A stretch of DNA of 64,000 nucleotides from Phyllostachys edulis (Eukaryota; Streptophyta; Magnoliopsida; Poales; Poaceae): NCBI GenBank assembly GCA_036346405.1, contig CM070559.1, positions 38,539,889-38,603,888 of the forward strand. The letters are read 5' to 3'. Of the stretch, positions 54,548 to 64,000 are shown piece by piece. Position 1 is the first letter of the stretch. The number at the start of each line of letters is the position of its first letter. A model generated the notes under the pieces. It had not been told where the DNA came from, ran no database searches, and worked only from the letters and a program-made list of their open reading frames with translations. Position numbers and translations under genes: made by a program.

Positions 54548-55390
54548 CGACGGTTCCTTCTATGTCCAACTGTGGTCGACCACGAACGGGGAATCCAATT
54601 ATCTCGCCAAATTTTGATCTTTGTTCCATCACCAATCCCCCAGATAATTCATTTCTTTAGTAACTCCAAACCATATTTAATAGCACTCCATGTGGAAGAT
54701 GCATTCCCTGTAAAAGCAGTATCTAACAAGTTGCCATTAGGAAAGTACTTTGCTTTCAAAACACGCGCACATAAGCAATCAGGGAATTGTAATAATCTCC
54801 ATGCTTGGCGAGCTTGCAAAGCTTGATTAAAGAGCCTCATGTCCCTAAAACCCAGTCCTCCCGGAGATTTGGATTTGATCATCGTCTCCCACGCGACCCA
54901 ATGCACTTTCCGCACACCTTTTTCAGCCCCCCACCAGAACTGCCGGATTTGTTTTGTGTTCTCGTCACAAATCGAAACCGGCAATTTAAAAACACTCATA
55001 CAATATGTGGGAATAGCTTAGGCGACAGATTTGGTTTGATATGGACTTCTTTACCTCCTGCTGGCATAAATTTCTCTCTCCAGGCCATAGCTTGTTTGCA
55101 TACACGTTCGACAAAAAGGCTGAAAAACACGAGTTATTAGCTAATATAGCATTGCTGTATGACGAAATAGCTTCCTCTTGGCGAGTTACGCTGTGGGGGC
55201 GCATATCGTCTGTCGGCACATCCGCGGTACCATTTTTGCACTTTCGCTCGTGAGGGACTATTTTTACTATTTTGTTGCACAACCGTATCAATTAAGCCAA
55301 AAACTCGGAAAACAACCCTCTTCAATCTGCCACTTGGAGTTGGCAGACCTAAATATTTTGATTCAAAGACCTTCAGTTCCATTACAACAT
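54548..55390 (-). pseudogene. LINE reverse transcriptase C-terminal part
   Basis: The minus strand gives ESKYLGLPTPSGRLK, then AWREKFMPAGGKEVHIK, MSVFKLPVSICDENTKQIRQ, FWWGAEKGVRKVHWVAWETM and PGGLGFRDMRLFNQALQARQ, ending with WSAIKYGLELLKK and GIIWRIGDG-like sequence. This is the thumb and connector region of plant L1-type ORF2. 55138-55302 interrupts it with about 165 bp of unrelated sequence. The catalytic core further 5' is not in the window. Confidence 0.88.
55138..55302. other. ~165-bp insertion in the LINE
   Basis: The LINE reading breaks off at FRVFG (plus coordinate about 55302) and resumes at about 55135 with FLSNVCKQAMAWREK. The interposed sequence has TTA at both edges (GTTATTAGC... 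and ...CAATTAAGCC), perhaps a small MITE. No clear terminal repeat is seen. Confidence 0.4.
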
Positions 55391-57930
55391 TTACATTTTT
55401 TTTCAGGAAAATAGATACTTACACAACGAATATATGAGAGCTCCCACAATGAAATCTTAAAATGAAATTGCAGGAATGATATAAGCTTTTTTGTCAAAAT
55501 GAAGAGGAGCCTTACACAGTAGCAATACCACTACAAACTAAAATTTTCAAAGTAATAATACTTGTTTCCCCGCAAAAAAAAAAAAACTTGTTCTTACGTA
55601 GTACTACTATTTTTCACACATAATTTCCGATACTATACATTCAGATTGACCCCATTAGTGTTTTTTTTTGGGAGATGTAACAAAGATGTGAAGGGCATCT
55701 CAACACATAATCTGCACGGATAGGATTACGAAATAGGCAAATACAACACATCCCAGTTTTTTCCCCTAAAATGTTATTCTGGAGCTGAGAATTTGCATGA
55801 GAAACTACTTGTGTCTGTGTGCGATGTGTGCGTACGCGGTACGATAAGGTTCGCTTTTGTCGTGTCACGGAAGTGGCGGCGAAAAACTTTTGTACGGTGG
55901 AGATGTGACGACAGCGGTGGGTCCAGCATTCGAAATGGACCGCGGTCCCATATCTCTGTGGGTGCATCATCACTCATCACGTAGGGGAGTTGGCAAACAG
56001 CCAAACAGGGCACAAAGTGGTGGGGCCTTGGATCGAGTAGCAATCAGAATTATTATTTCACTTTTGATTATTTTTTGCAAACAAAATTATTATTTCACTT
56101 TTGTTCACATTCTTTTTCTCTAGGAGTGGGTATACAATACAAAATCTGTATACTTTGGCCTTTAGGGATGTAATTGATAAGGTTCAGTTAGATTTTAAAG
56201 AAAACAAAAAATATTATTAGCAACATCGATCAATTGAAATACTGGTGGATTTGAGTTAAAAATATATTATTTAAATACTTAAATATACATACCAAATTTC
56301 TATCAAACTGTATGAATTGGTCTACTTGTTTCAATACTATGTAGGATATAGTTCATGCGAACAAACAGGATTAAAATAGTACAGTTCAGTAATTTACTTT
56401 CATAAACAAAATTCAGTTTTTGATGTTATAAACATTATTTAAAAGTATAATATTTATAAATATGTATTTTTAAAACCTATTTTTTATATTATGTCATTTG
56501 TTTGGAATGTTTTGTTATTTTTAATTTAAATAAGTCTATTTGATCCCCTCGGCTACTGTGAAGGTTTATTTCAGAACTAATTGTCCTACGAAACCAGTTC
56601 AAGCATACCAGAGAAGATACTGTTGTCTCAGAAAAAAGAGTTCAGCCATGTCTTTTTCGTCTCAAAACATGTACCGCTTTTCACCCTAAAACAATATGTA
56701 CCACTTTTAGCTCGGCATACTAGACACACTAATTAAGCAAGTTATCATGACTTAAAAATACGACCAATCATACCATGGATTATACGTACATCCACTCCCA
56801 ACCTTCATCAGCTTCCTTACACCAGTGAATCGCAAAATATTAAGTAATGGTCGATTTTTTTTTCCTCCAGAGATAGTGAACTCATACGTAAGTAGCAGCT
56901 AGTAGTCAATGCAGAAAAGTGACATCCTGACGTTAGAAGTTGCTTAATTAGTTACACTATCAGTAAAACCATCATCATAATTAAACCAATCACCATTTGA
57001 AACATGTCGTGTAACTTTAGGAGACCATTGTCAAAGGTAGCATACAAAAGTCGAGTAGTTCTGCTCCCTGGGCCACGAGAGCGTAGAACACCTTTTTTCT
57101 GGGCTGTTTGTGGGTGCGGCAATTCCATCGTCATTCTAGTGATCTGAGCTATCTAAAAGGACCGGAATGCCCGTGTCTTCGAAAACAAATTCACGAATCT
57201 GCCTGGAGTTGCAGCAAAGTTGTGGCAAGAGTTGGGCATCTGCCAGCAGGCAGGTGCGAGAAGGTTGAATTATTTCTTACAAAGAGAGTAGCTTTATTTA
57301 GTTTGTAGTAGCTTCAAGCTGCGTAGGAGCATCCTCCGGTCTATTTATTTCCTTTCCTTTTGCTAGCTATGTATGTCTTGTTGTAAAACTTTTTTTGTCT
57401 TAATACGAATACACGCAAGTTATTTTGGTGTTCCCTAAGAAAAAAAAAAGGTATGTAGCCATGCACGTATGAGGTGGAGGTTCAACACGGAGGTGTGGGA
57501 TGTGGTAATGGGAGTGGAGGAGGAGGAGCACAACGGGACGTGAGCCGGTTTGCGTCGGGAGAGAGTGAGGGAGAGGTTTAGCATGCATGAATCTCGAGAC
57601 AATCCAATACATTGTTTGATTTATAAGGGGGGGAAATAAGTACTTGTTGTTAGACACGCCCTTAAAAACATTTTTTAAGATGACCCTTACCATACATAAT
57701 TTTGCAAAAAAAATACAGAAATCCAAGAGCGTGGGAACCACCTTAGGTATCCAAACACATATTTTAGATAATTTTTTTGGTCAAAATTAATACGATTTTA
57801 CTACACGGATTCTAGGATCGGAAGACTTCCTTTTATGCCTGGAGGGAGTAATTAAGTTTGTTTGCGTAAACATGCGCTGCTAATTATGGACCCAAGTACT
57901 AACAAGCTAGTTGGTACTAGAAAAATTGTC
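55391..57930. other. Intergenic, AT-rich, no gene recognised
   Basis: I find short open frames without domain motifs on both strands. 56620-56720 holds two tandem-like ATGTACC(G/A)CTTTT units. A TTTTTTTT/AAAAAAAA composition is common. 57400-57760 contains several poly-A tracts. Nothing more is supported. Confidence 0.4.
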
Positions 57931-57939
57931 ATCGTCATA

Positions 57940-60190
57940 TGTAAGGATAGAAAAAAGCTCGAAACTCGTGAGCCAACTCGGCTCGTTAAGGGCTCGGCTT
58001 GACTCGAGTCGAACTCGGTCCCTTAATGAGCCGAGCCAAGCTGGCCATTTAGCTCGTTTTCTTAACGAGCCGAGTTTGATCTGGCTCGTGAGTTGCTCGT
58101 TTAGCTTGTTAGGAAAATCAGCACGGTTGACTTGGTCACTTGATTGAGCACCACTAACCACCACACTAGGCCAGGCGGCCCAATGCCCCAAGCCGACCGA
58201 AGACCCAACGCCACAAGGCCCAAGCCCCACTCCCCCCAATCCCCAAGCAGCCAAGCTCCCAACCCTAGGCCGCTCCCCGCATGGCCGCACTCCCCAATCC
58301 CCATGCCGCCACGGCCACACGCCCACGCCCACGAGCAAGGCTGTGGTCTCCCGCCCCGGCTCCAGTCCGAGCTAGACGGCGGCGCTGCTCTCCTAGTTCA
58401 CCTCACCTCCTCTCGCCTCCTGCCCGCTCGCTCCTTATGCTCGGCCCCCTTGTGTCTAGTCCAGAGTCCACCCCCCCCAGGCCATCCCCGCCCCAACTCA
58501 AGACCACACGCTGTGATACGCCCTCTCCCGCTCCAACTCAAGGCCACACGCGGTAACACGCCCTCTCCCGCTCCAGCTACAGCCTCCCGCCTCCAGATCA
58601 AACCGAGCCTGGAGACTAGAGTCCAACACCGGCATCCAAGAATCGAGGCTGGAGTCCAAGATGGATCAACAACCAAGCTTGGAGTCCAAGAACCGTGGAG
58701 AGAGGAGGTCGTTCGCCTCCAAATCCATTTCACCCTCTGCCTCAACACCGACGCCCGCTAGAAAGCCACCTTACCCTAGCCAACCAACAAGTCCGGCACC
58801 GAACCCTACTGCGACTGCCCCCTCGGTGAGCTCTCCTCTGACCTGGATTATCCATTGAATTAGAATTACATGTTGGATAATGGCTAGGTTTAACGAGTGA
58901 CAGTGAGAGCTTAGTAAATGGGAAGCTTTGCAATTATGTGGGAACTGTAAATGAGTGCACATTGAGTGTAAATGAGTGACAGTGAGATTATCCTTTGAAG
59001 CTTTGCAATTTGCAATCTTCTCTGGGGATTATGACTAGGTTTTGCAGTGGGAACTGTAAATGAGTGCACATTGAGTGATTGAGTGGTTTATGTTCTGGTT
59101 GTATGTGGTTTATGTTCTGGTTTATGTAAATGAGTGGGATCTGCCAAGAGTCCAACTGTCCAAGAACTGCGGTAGTGGGAGGATGTGGTTTATGTTTTGG
59201 TTTTATTTGATAATAAATTAGTGCACGTTGAGTTATGTCAAAATAAATGAGTGGTTGTATTTGATCATAAATTAGTGCACATTGAGTGTTGTCATAATAA
59301 ATGATTGGTTGTATTTGATAAAATTCCATCATGTTGGTCTGTTCAGTTGGAACTTAGTCTTGAATAGGGATGTTTTGTGTACTGACCCCCTTTTGGCCAG
59401 GATAGGGAAGTTTTGTGTTGATTATTTATGTACCAGCTTTAAATACTAACTAGGAAATATAATTGCTTCATTCAACAGTGCATTCCTGATATATCATGTT
59501 CTGTATCTATGCAAGACCCTGAATATAGTGATTTCAACATTCTAATGGTTCGTCTGAGGGTGAACCTTCACATGTGTTCGTTGATTCTGCAACTCATGAT
59601 GAGAAAGAAGATGATGGTGGTGTGTCTAGATCTCCTAAGGCAAAGAGAAGAGCCAAAAGACAGAAGGGTATTCCAGTGTCTCCTTCCAAAAGGGGCCGAG
59701 GAAAGCGTTCAAATTGTTGGGAGCTTTTTAAGGTGGTTAACATTCCATCCAAGAAGGAGAAAGGGAATACTGAGACAAAGGCGAAGTGCAAGTTTTGCTA
59801 AGGGCTTACAAGCCAGGGGGATCAACTTCAACTCTCTTAAGGCATGTACCAAAGTGCACACCTTATTTGAACAAAATGGGGAGATAGAAAGCTCAAGGTA
59901 CACTCAACTATGAGCCAGGTTCATCTCTTGTTGTTACTCCCACTGAATATGATCATGAGGAAACCTATAGAATAATTGCTAAGATGATAATTGTCCACGA
60001 GTATCCATTTAAGATGGTAGAACATATTTGGTTTAATGTGTTGATGAGGTATATGAATGCATCATATCAGTTTATTGGTAGGAAGACTATAAGAAGTGAA
60101 TGCGTAAAGGTTTATGAATCAAAGAAATCACTCCTTAGGAAGAGTCTCTGAGGTGTTGACAATATAAGTTTAACTTGAGATTTGTTCGGG
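57940..60190 (+). pseudogene. hAT transposase N-terminal part with BED finger, truncated
   Basis: The region begins with foldback sequence rich in GGCTCGTTAA/TTAACGAGCC (57955-58115), then a C-rich leader (58140-58850) and a 600-bp intron-like stretch. Coding pieces on the plus strand read KRSNCWELFKVVNI..., then KAKCKFC and, after a frameshift near 59802, GSTSTLLRHVPKC-like sequence, which makes a C2H-type BED finger. Then come LNYEPGSSLVVTPTEYDHE, IIAKMIIVHEYPFKMVEH and FNVLMRYMNASYQFIGRKTI, the conserved N-terminal hAT block. It is cut at about 60190; the catalytic RNase-H-like core is missing. In-frame stops and shifts are seen. Confidence 0.75.
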
Positions 60191-60229
60191 TTGCAAGAAG
60201 ACATGTACACGTCAGCAAGATTCACATAT

Positions 60230-60640
60230 GAATTGATACGAGAGGACAATAGTTATGAAGACTTACGTAGAACTGGCAGATCCACCTCAATATCGGCCCG
60301 TGCGAGCTATGAACTCTGTGTACCCACTGCCCAGTGACAGCACATCGTGGAACCTTGCTAGGAGGTTTGTGCGCCACGTGGCCCGAGTGTCGTATGCCGC
60401 CATAGGGAAGCCAGTGCAGAGCAACCCGGTAAGGAAGATGACGTCCTGAAGGGTTGGTGCCATCTCCCCGCACGGAAGGTGGAACGTGTTCTGTCAGTAG
60501 GGTCCAGTCGTATGGAAAACGTCTAGACGTACGACCAGGACCGTGATCCTGGTCGTCCTCCCACATCGCCTCCACCATCCTCGCTAGTGAAAGGAGGCAT
60601 GCTGCTCTCAACCTGCATCGAAACGATTAAGAACAAATGT
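60230..60640 (-). pseudogene. Plant mobile domain (PMD/MAIN-like) fragment
   Basis: One minus-strand frame reads NTFHLPCGEMAPTLQDVIFL then TGLLCTGFP and TWRTNLLARFHDVLSLGSG. These are the FHLPCGEMxPTLQDV core motif and the following helix of the plant mobile domain, found in MULE-associated and MAIN-like proteins. An in-frame stop precedes the motif. The rest of the roughly 350-residue domain is not present. Confidence 0.7.
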
Positions 60641-60669
60641 GATTGTACGCAAAGTAGTCAGACCGCGAT

Positions 60670-60728
60670 TAGGGATGGCAATGGGACCATTCCCCGGCAG
60701 GGAGTGGTAGACCATCCCTGTCCCCGTG
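60670..60728. mobile_element. hAT-type terminus fragment
   Basis: TAGGGATGGCAATGGGACC at the left and CCATCCCTGTCCCCG at the right resemble the ends of a common hAT family. It is only about 60 bp long, so it is a relic. It sits at the edge of the copia gag fragment. Confidence 0.4.
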
Positions 60729-61494
60729 AGAAGAAAAAATCCCCCAAAGGTTGGCTTTATGACAAACCACTCCACAAACAAAGCAGACAATGTCCTCCTT
60801 CTTCTTCTTCATTTTCTTTCCTTGGAGCTTGTTCTGGGGCTCATTCTTGAACTTCTGTTTCCCAAAGCATTCAACATTCTTGACCTCCACCTGATGAGCC
60901 TGAACTTGAGTCTTGCATATACCGTCACCGGCTCTTGCATGCTCTTCGACATTAATAGCAGCTGACAACTCATTGAGAGTCAAGTGCTCCTCTATATATC
61001 TACGAGCATTCACAAAGTCACGTCACGAGGACGGTAACTTAGCCAGGATGATATTCACTTGAAACTTCTCTAGTAGGATGCAGTCGTACTAACTTAAGTC
61101 ACATACATGGAGTTGTAACGCATGGAGCTGCTCCATCACCGACCACCCCTCAACCATTCTAAAGTTCAAGTATGTAGCAGTTATGAATGACTCATTCCAA
61201 TTATCCCCTTCGGAATATTTCTCATCAAGTTCGTCTCAAAGTTGTTTAGCATCCTTGAAGTTAACATATACGTCGAACAACCGGTTGGATATGATGGCTA
61301 ACAAACGAGCTAAGACTGAATTGTTCACATCCTCCCACCACGTCATAGTAGTGATTTTCAATGGAAACATTGGAGGATTTGAAATGACCCAAAAAAATTT
61401 GAGGTCAATTATCCATAGTTGTTTTAACCTGTCAACATTTAAAGTTGGCACCGTAAAATACTTTCGGCTTAACGACATCAGACAAAGAAGTCAT
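60729..61494 (-). pseudogene. Copia gag (UBN2-type) with zinc knuckle
   Basis: From an ATG near 61494 the minus strand reads SLSDVVKPKVFYGANFK, then after shifts NRLFDVYVNFKDAKQL, MNARRYIEEHLTLNELSAAI and NVEEHARA, a basic linker (KKMKKKK) and CFVCGVVCHKAN. The last is a zinc knuckle with lost residues compared with CxxCxxxGHxxxxC. This is a decayed copia gag. The pol part that should follow at lower coordinates is absent; a hAT relic and PMD fragment lie there. Confidence 0.75.
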
Positions 61495-61509
61495 TTCTTC
61501 ACTTGTTGG

Positions 61510-63050
61510 TTTTCTGAATTGTTGTAAAATTAGTGGTTTTAGCAAATATTCATAATTAATTTCGTAGTATTAATCATAATTAAAGCATATTTTCAGCAGC
61601 ATTTAAATGACAAAATTAACATATAAATATGCAAATCCTCCATGTCATTTAAACGGGATAATATGATCAAAATATAGAACATGTAGACAATTAAAATCAG
61701 AATAATACTCAGATTTAATAGTTTTTTTATTGCTCTTAGATGTCGAGTTGCTCAAGATATAATATTGGCCTTCACAACACTTGTGTCAAAAATACAATCT
61801 CAGATTTTAATATGACAAACACTCTGAAAATAAATTAAATCTTTAGCTCAAATAAAATCTTGCTAGTATAATTAGTCACTTAATGCAATTCATCAATTCT
61901 CAATTCACTTGACATCATGTAATTGATTCTAACACTTAAGACATCAATTAACAGCTATGTTAACCGGAAAAATCACAGTGAACAGAAGATGATTAAGGAT
62001 CACAGTGAACTGAAAATGAACAAAGATCACAGAGAACTGACAAGAATGCTTGACACAGTAAAGATAGCAAGTTAACTACAAGCTCAAGACCAATTTATAT
62101 CAAATTATCATATTCAATCTCACATTGACATCAATTCATCATTGAGTATTTAAACCGGACCCACAACATCACTTTGCAATATCTCCCAGTACTAGAGTTA
62201 ATCAAATCGACTCAATTTGAAACTTCTACTAACACAACACATATACAAAAGTAATGCGAAAAATGAAACGGCAATACTCATTAAGCGGATGGCACTCAAA
62301 GCCACCGGGCAGTAAACCGGGCAAAGCACGCGAATCACACTGTCTCAGAAAACCAATCGCCCCGTTGTGCTGCGTTTGAACGAACGAGGTCGCTAGAGAT
62401 ACAATGCCAATCCGTAATTCGGGACAAACCAAAATTGCAAAATCGAGGTACAGAGATGCCGTACAAGACCAACAGAAGTGCACCGCTCGAATGCAGCCGA
62501 GAACACCAATCACCAGGAACCGGACTGAAGCTCTTCTTCCTCACTGAGATCAAGTCAGCAGCCGGCCAAAACCAAACCCCAAATGTGCACGTATCCGATT
62601 CCCAAAACAAAACACCCATAGAGAATAGGGCGCAAGAATGGAACTAGCGAGATGCACACAGAGGATTGTCCGGAACTCTCCACCGACGGCGCCGGATTAA
62701 CCACGGCGGCGCAGGAGCTCCAAGAGCCCAAAGCCGAACACAAATCGGAGGGTAAGAAGAAAAATCCAAAAGAGGAACTCGCTGATTCAGGATGAAGAAA
62801 GAGGAGCAGGAGGCGGCTTAAAGCCGGCGCCGAAGCGCCCAGGCCGCTGGCGCCTCCTACGTCGTCGCTGCCAGGAGCTCTCCCCCCAGGCCGAACGAGC
62901 GACGTGCTCAATTGGATCGGGCTGGAGAATCTCCAACCTTATCCTTTTCTTCTCTTCCACCGACAGGTGGGCCTCACTCCTTTTCTTTTTCTTTCATTTT
63001 ATTCTTTCTCTAATGGAGAAATTACCAAAAAACCCTCAAAATATCCAACA
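61510..63050 (-). mobile_element. Copia-type 5' LTR
   Basis: On the minus strand a TGTTGGATATTTTGAGGG start at 63050 is followed by a promoter-like part. A GC-rich leader (62640-62900) and an AT-rich body come next, and then gag begins within 60 bp of its inner end. The inner CA end is not certain, and the primer-binding site is not recognised. Confidence 0.5.
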
Positions 63051-63129
63051 AGTTGTTGCTACGTACTCATGCTAGTTGCTATTTACGCAGCTAGCCTACA
63101 CCAGATCGATGAGCTAGAACGCACCCCGT

Positions 63130-63540
63130 CAACCGATAATGCCCGATCGAGCATCACCTGATCTGATCAGCCGCGCGTGATTCGCCCCGGCGGCAAGGAA
63201 TCTCCCGGACGCGACAGATTAGAGCCCGGCCGATGGCTCCGATCGAGACGCCGGCCGGAATGGCGAACCGCGCGGGGCGCACGCGCGCGCGCAGCGGTGC
63301 GCTAGATGCAACACGTACGTCGATCGCCGGAGGAGGAAACCCCATTCGCGCGGCGCGAGTGACAACATTCGCGCGGCAACTACGTCCCGCGCGGGGATTC
63401 CTACCCCGACGTCCATCCGACGCGACGTCGTGCCGGCCGCTCAGCAATACCGCCTGCTAGTGGAGCCGCGTCCCCTCGTCCAGGCGCAAACCCAATCCGC
63501 GCGGTCTCTTGTGCGCGCCGATCGAGTACGTTACACTATG
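63130..63540. promoter_or_regulatory. CpG-rich tract, possible promoter region
   Basis: About 400 bp are rich in CG dinucleotides (GCGCGC, CGCGCGG, GATCG), unlike the TpG/CpA-rich transposons around. CpG retention suggests unmethylated or young DNA. Open frames on both strands are compositional. No gene start can be proven. Confidence 0.3.
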
Positions 63541-63610
63541 CTGCGTCCAACCATTTCGACGGGGTAAATTAAATGGGAGAAGACTAGTCGATCGCGCGCG
63601 CACGTACCTG

Positions 63611-64000
63611 TAGGGGTGGGCATTTATCTACCGAAAAACCGAAACGAACCGAATTAATCAAAAATATCGGTTTATTCGGTTTTTTGTGATCAATTCGGTT
63701 ATTTTGACTCTATTCGGTATTAGGTTTGGTTTTCAACCCTAGAAAACCGAAATGGCCAAATTACCGAATAGTGGCCCACTCTGAGGCTCCGAGTAGCAGG
63801 GCCCATTCGGCATTCGCCACCCAACGGCCAACGTCCCAGCCCATGAGCCCAAGCCAAGCCTCCCCTCCACTTCTTCGGACACTAGAGCCAATGTACCCCT
63901 CTTCCAACGTTGCCCGCCAGTCCGCCCCTCCTCCTCCCCCCATCGCTAGCACCGAGGGCCCCACCCACCTCAACCTCGCGGCCGCCCGTTCCCCACCGTT
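63611..64000 (+). mobile_element. 5' end of a hAT element, running out of the window
   Basis: TAGGGGTGGGCA at 63611 is a standard hAT terminus. Foldback ACCGAA/TTCGGT repeats (63645-63770) and then a C-rich leader follow, as in other grass hAT elements. The other end and the transposase are beyond 64000. Confidence 0.65.

Noticed and set aside
57940..60190. An active hAT transposase
   Set aside because: The catalytic core is absent, and frameshifts break the BED finger region.
63154..63460. Open frames on both strands in the CpG-rich tract
   Set aside because: Open by composition (few A/T-rich stops). No domain, splice or start context favours one of them.

Overview
The window is nuclear DNA from a grass (Poaceae). 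The evidence is a dense pile of grass-type transposons: CACTA elements with an Ulp1-like protease, long-LTR Tekay/Del chromoviruses, a Tat/Grande-type gypsy element, copia, LINE, hAT, MULE and plant-mobile-domain remnants. Intron-containing fragments of plant genes are scattered among them. I see no intact host gene, no tRNA gene and no CRISPR array. The species cannot be fixed from the sequence alone.

Layout. 1-1511 is the 3' part of a Tekay-like LTR. 1514-7121 is a complete but decayed CACTA element with TIRs and many subterminal ACAGACGGTT motifs. 7125-8331 holds two MULE transposase fragments in opposite orientation, followed by an AT-rich TAATTA block and a 108-bp tandem duplication. 10030-13742 is an LRR receptor-kinase fragment on the minus strand, split by a 2978-bp solo LTR with perfect CAAGC target duplications. 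14394-15170 has a (CT)n tract and MITEs. 15483-16705 has isolated minus-strand exons of a sugar transporter and of ribosomal protein L35. 16940-38291 is the 3' end of a Tekay/Del element whose LTR is split by a solo LTR (18693-20114) and by a 15-kb Tat-type element (21838-36877). The Tat element itself carries another Tekay-like solo LTR (26925-30216).

The most interesting unit is the Tat element. Its gag, protease, RT, two RNase H domains and integrase read on the minus strand. Between integrase and the 3' LTR lies an extra intron-containing gene on the opposite strand, with its own TATA box and a Transposase_28-like domain, followed by two tandem-repeat arrays.

The right third (39.4-64 kb) has a copia element whose 5' half is inverted against its 3' half, and whose 3' LTR carries a 2-kb foreign insert with a plastid 16S-like stretch. 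After that comes a LINE on the minus strand cut by a 318-bp hAT MITE, an LTR-like element and a 1.6-kb hAT that contains a second hAT-like element. The end holds a BED-finger hAT transposase remnant, a plant-mobile-domain remnant, a copia gag with its LTR, a CpG-rich tract and the start of one more hAT element. Where the two copies can be compared, target duplications give the order of events. Boundaries without a stated duplication are approximate.
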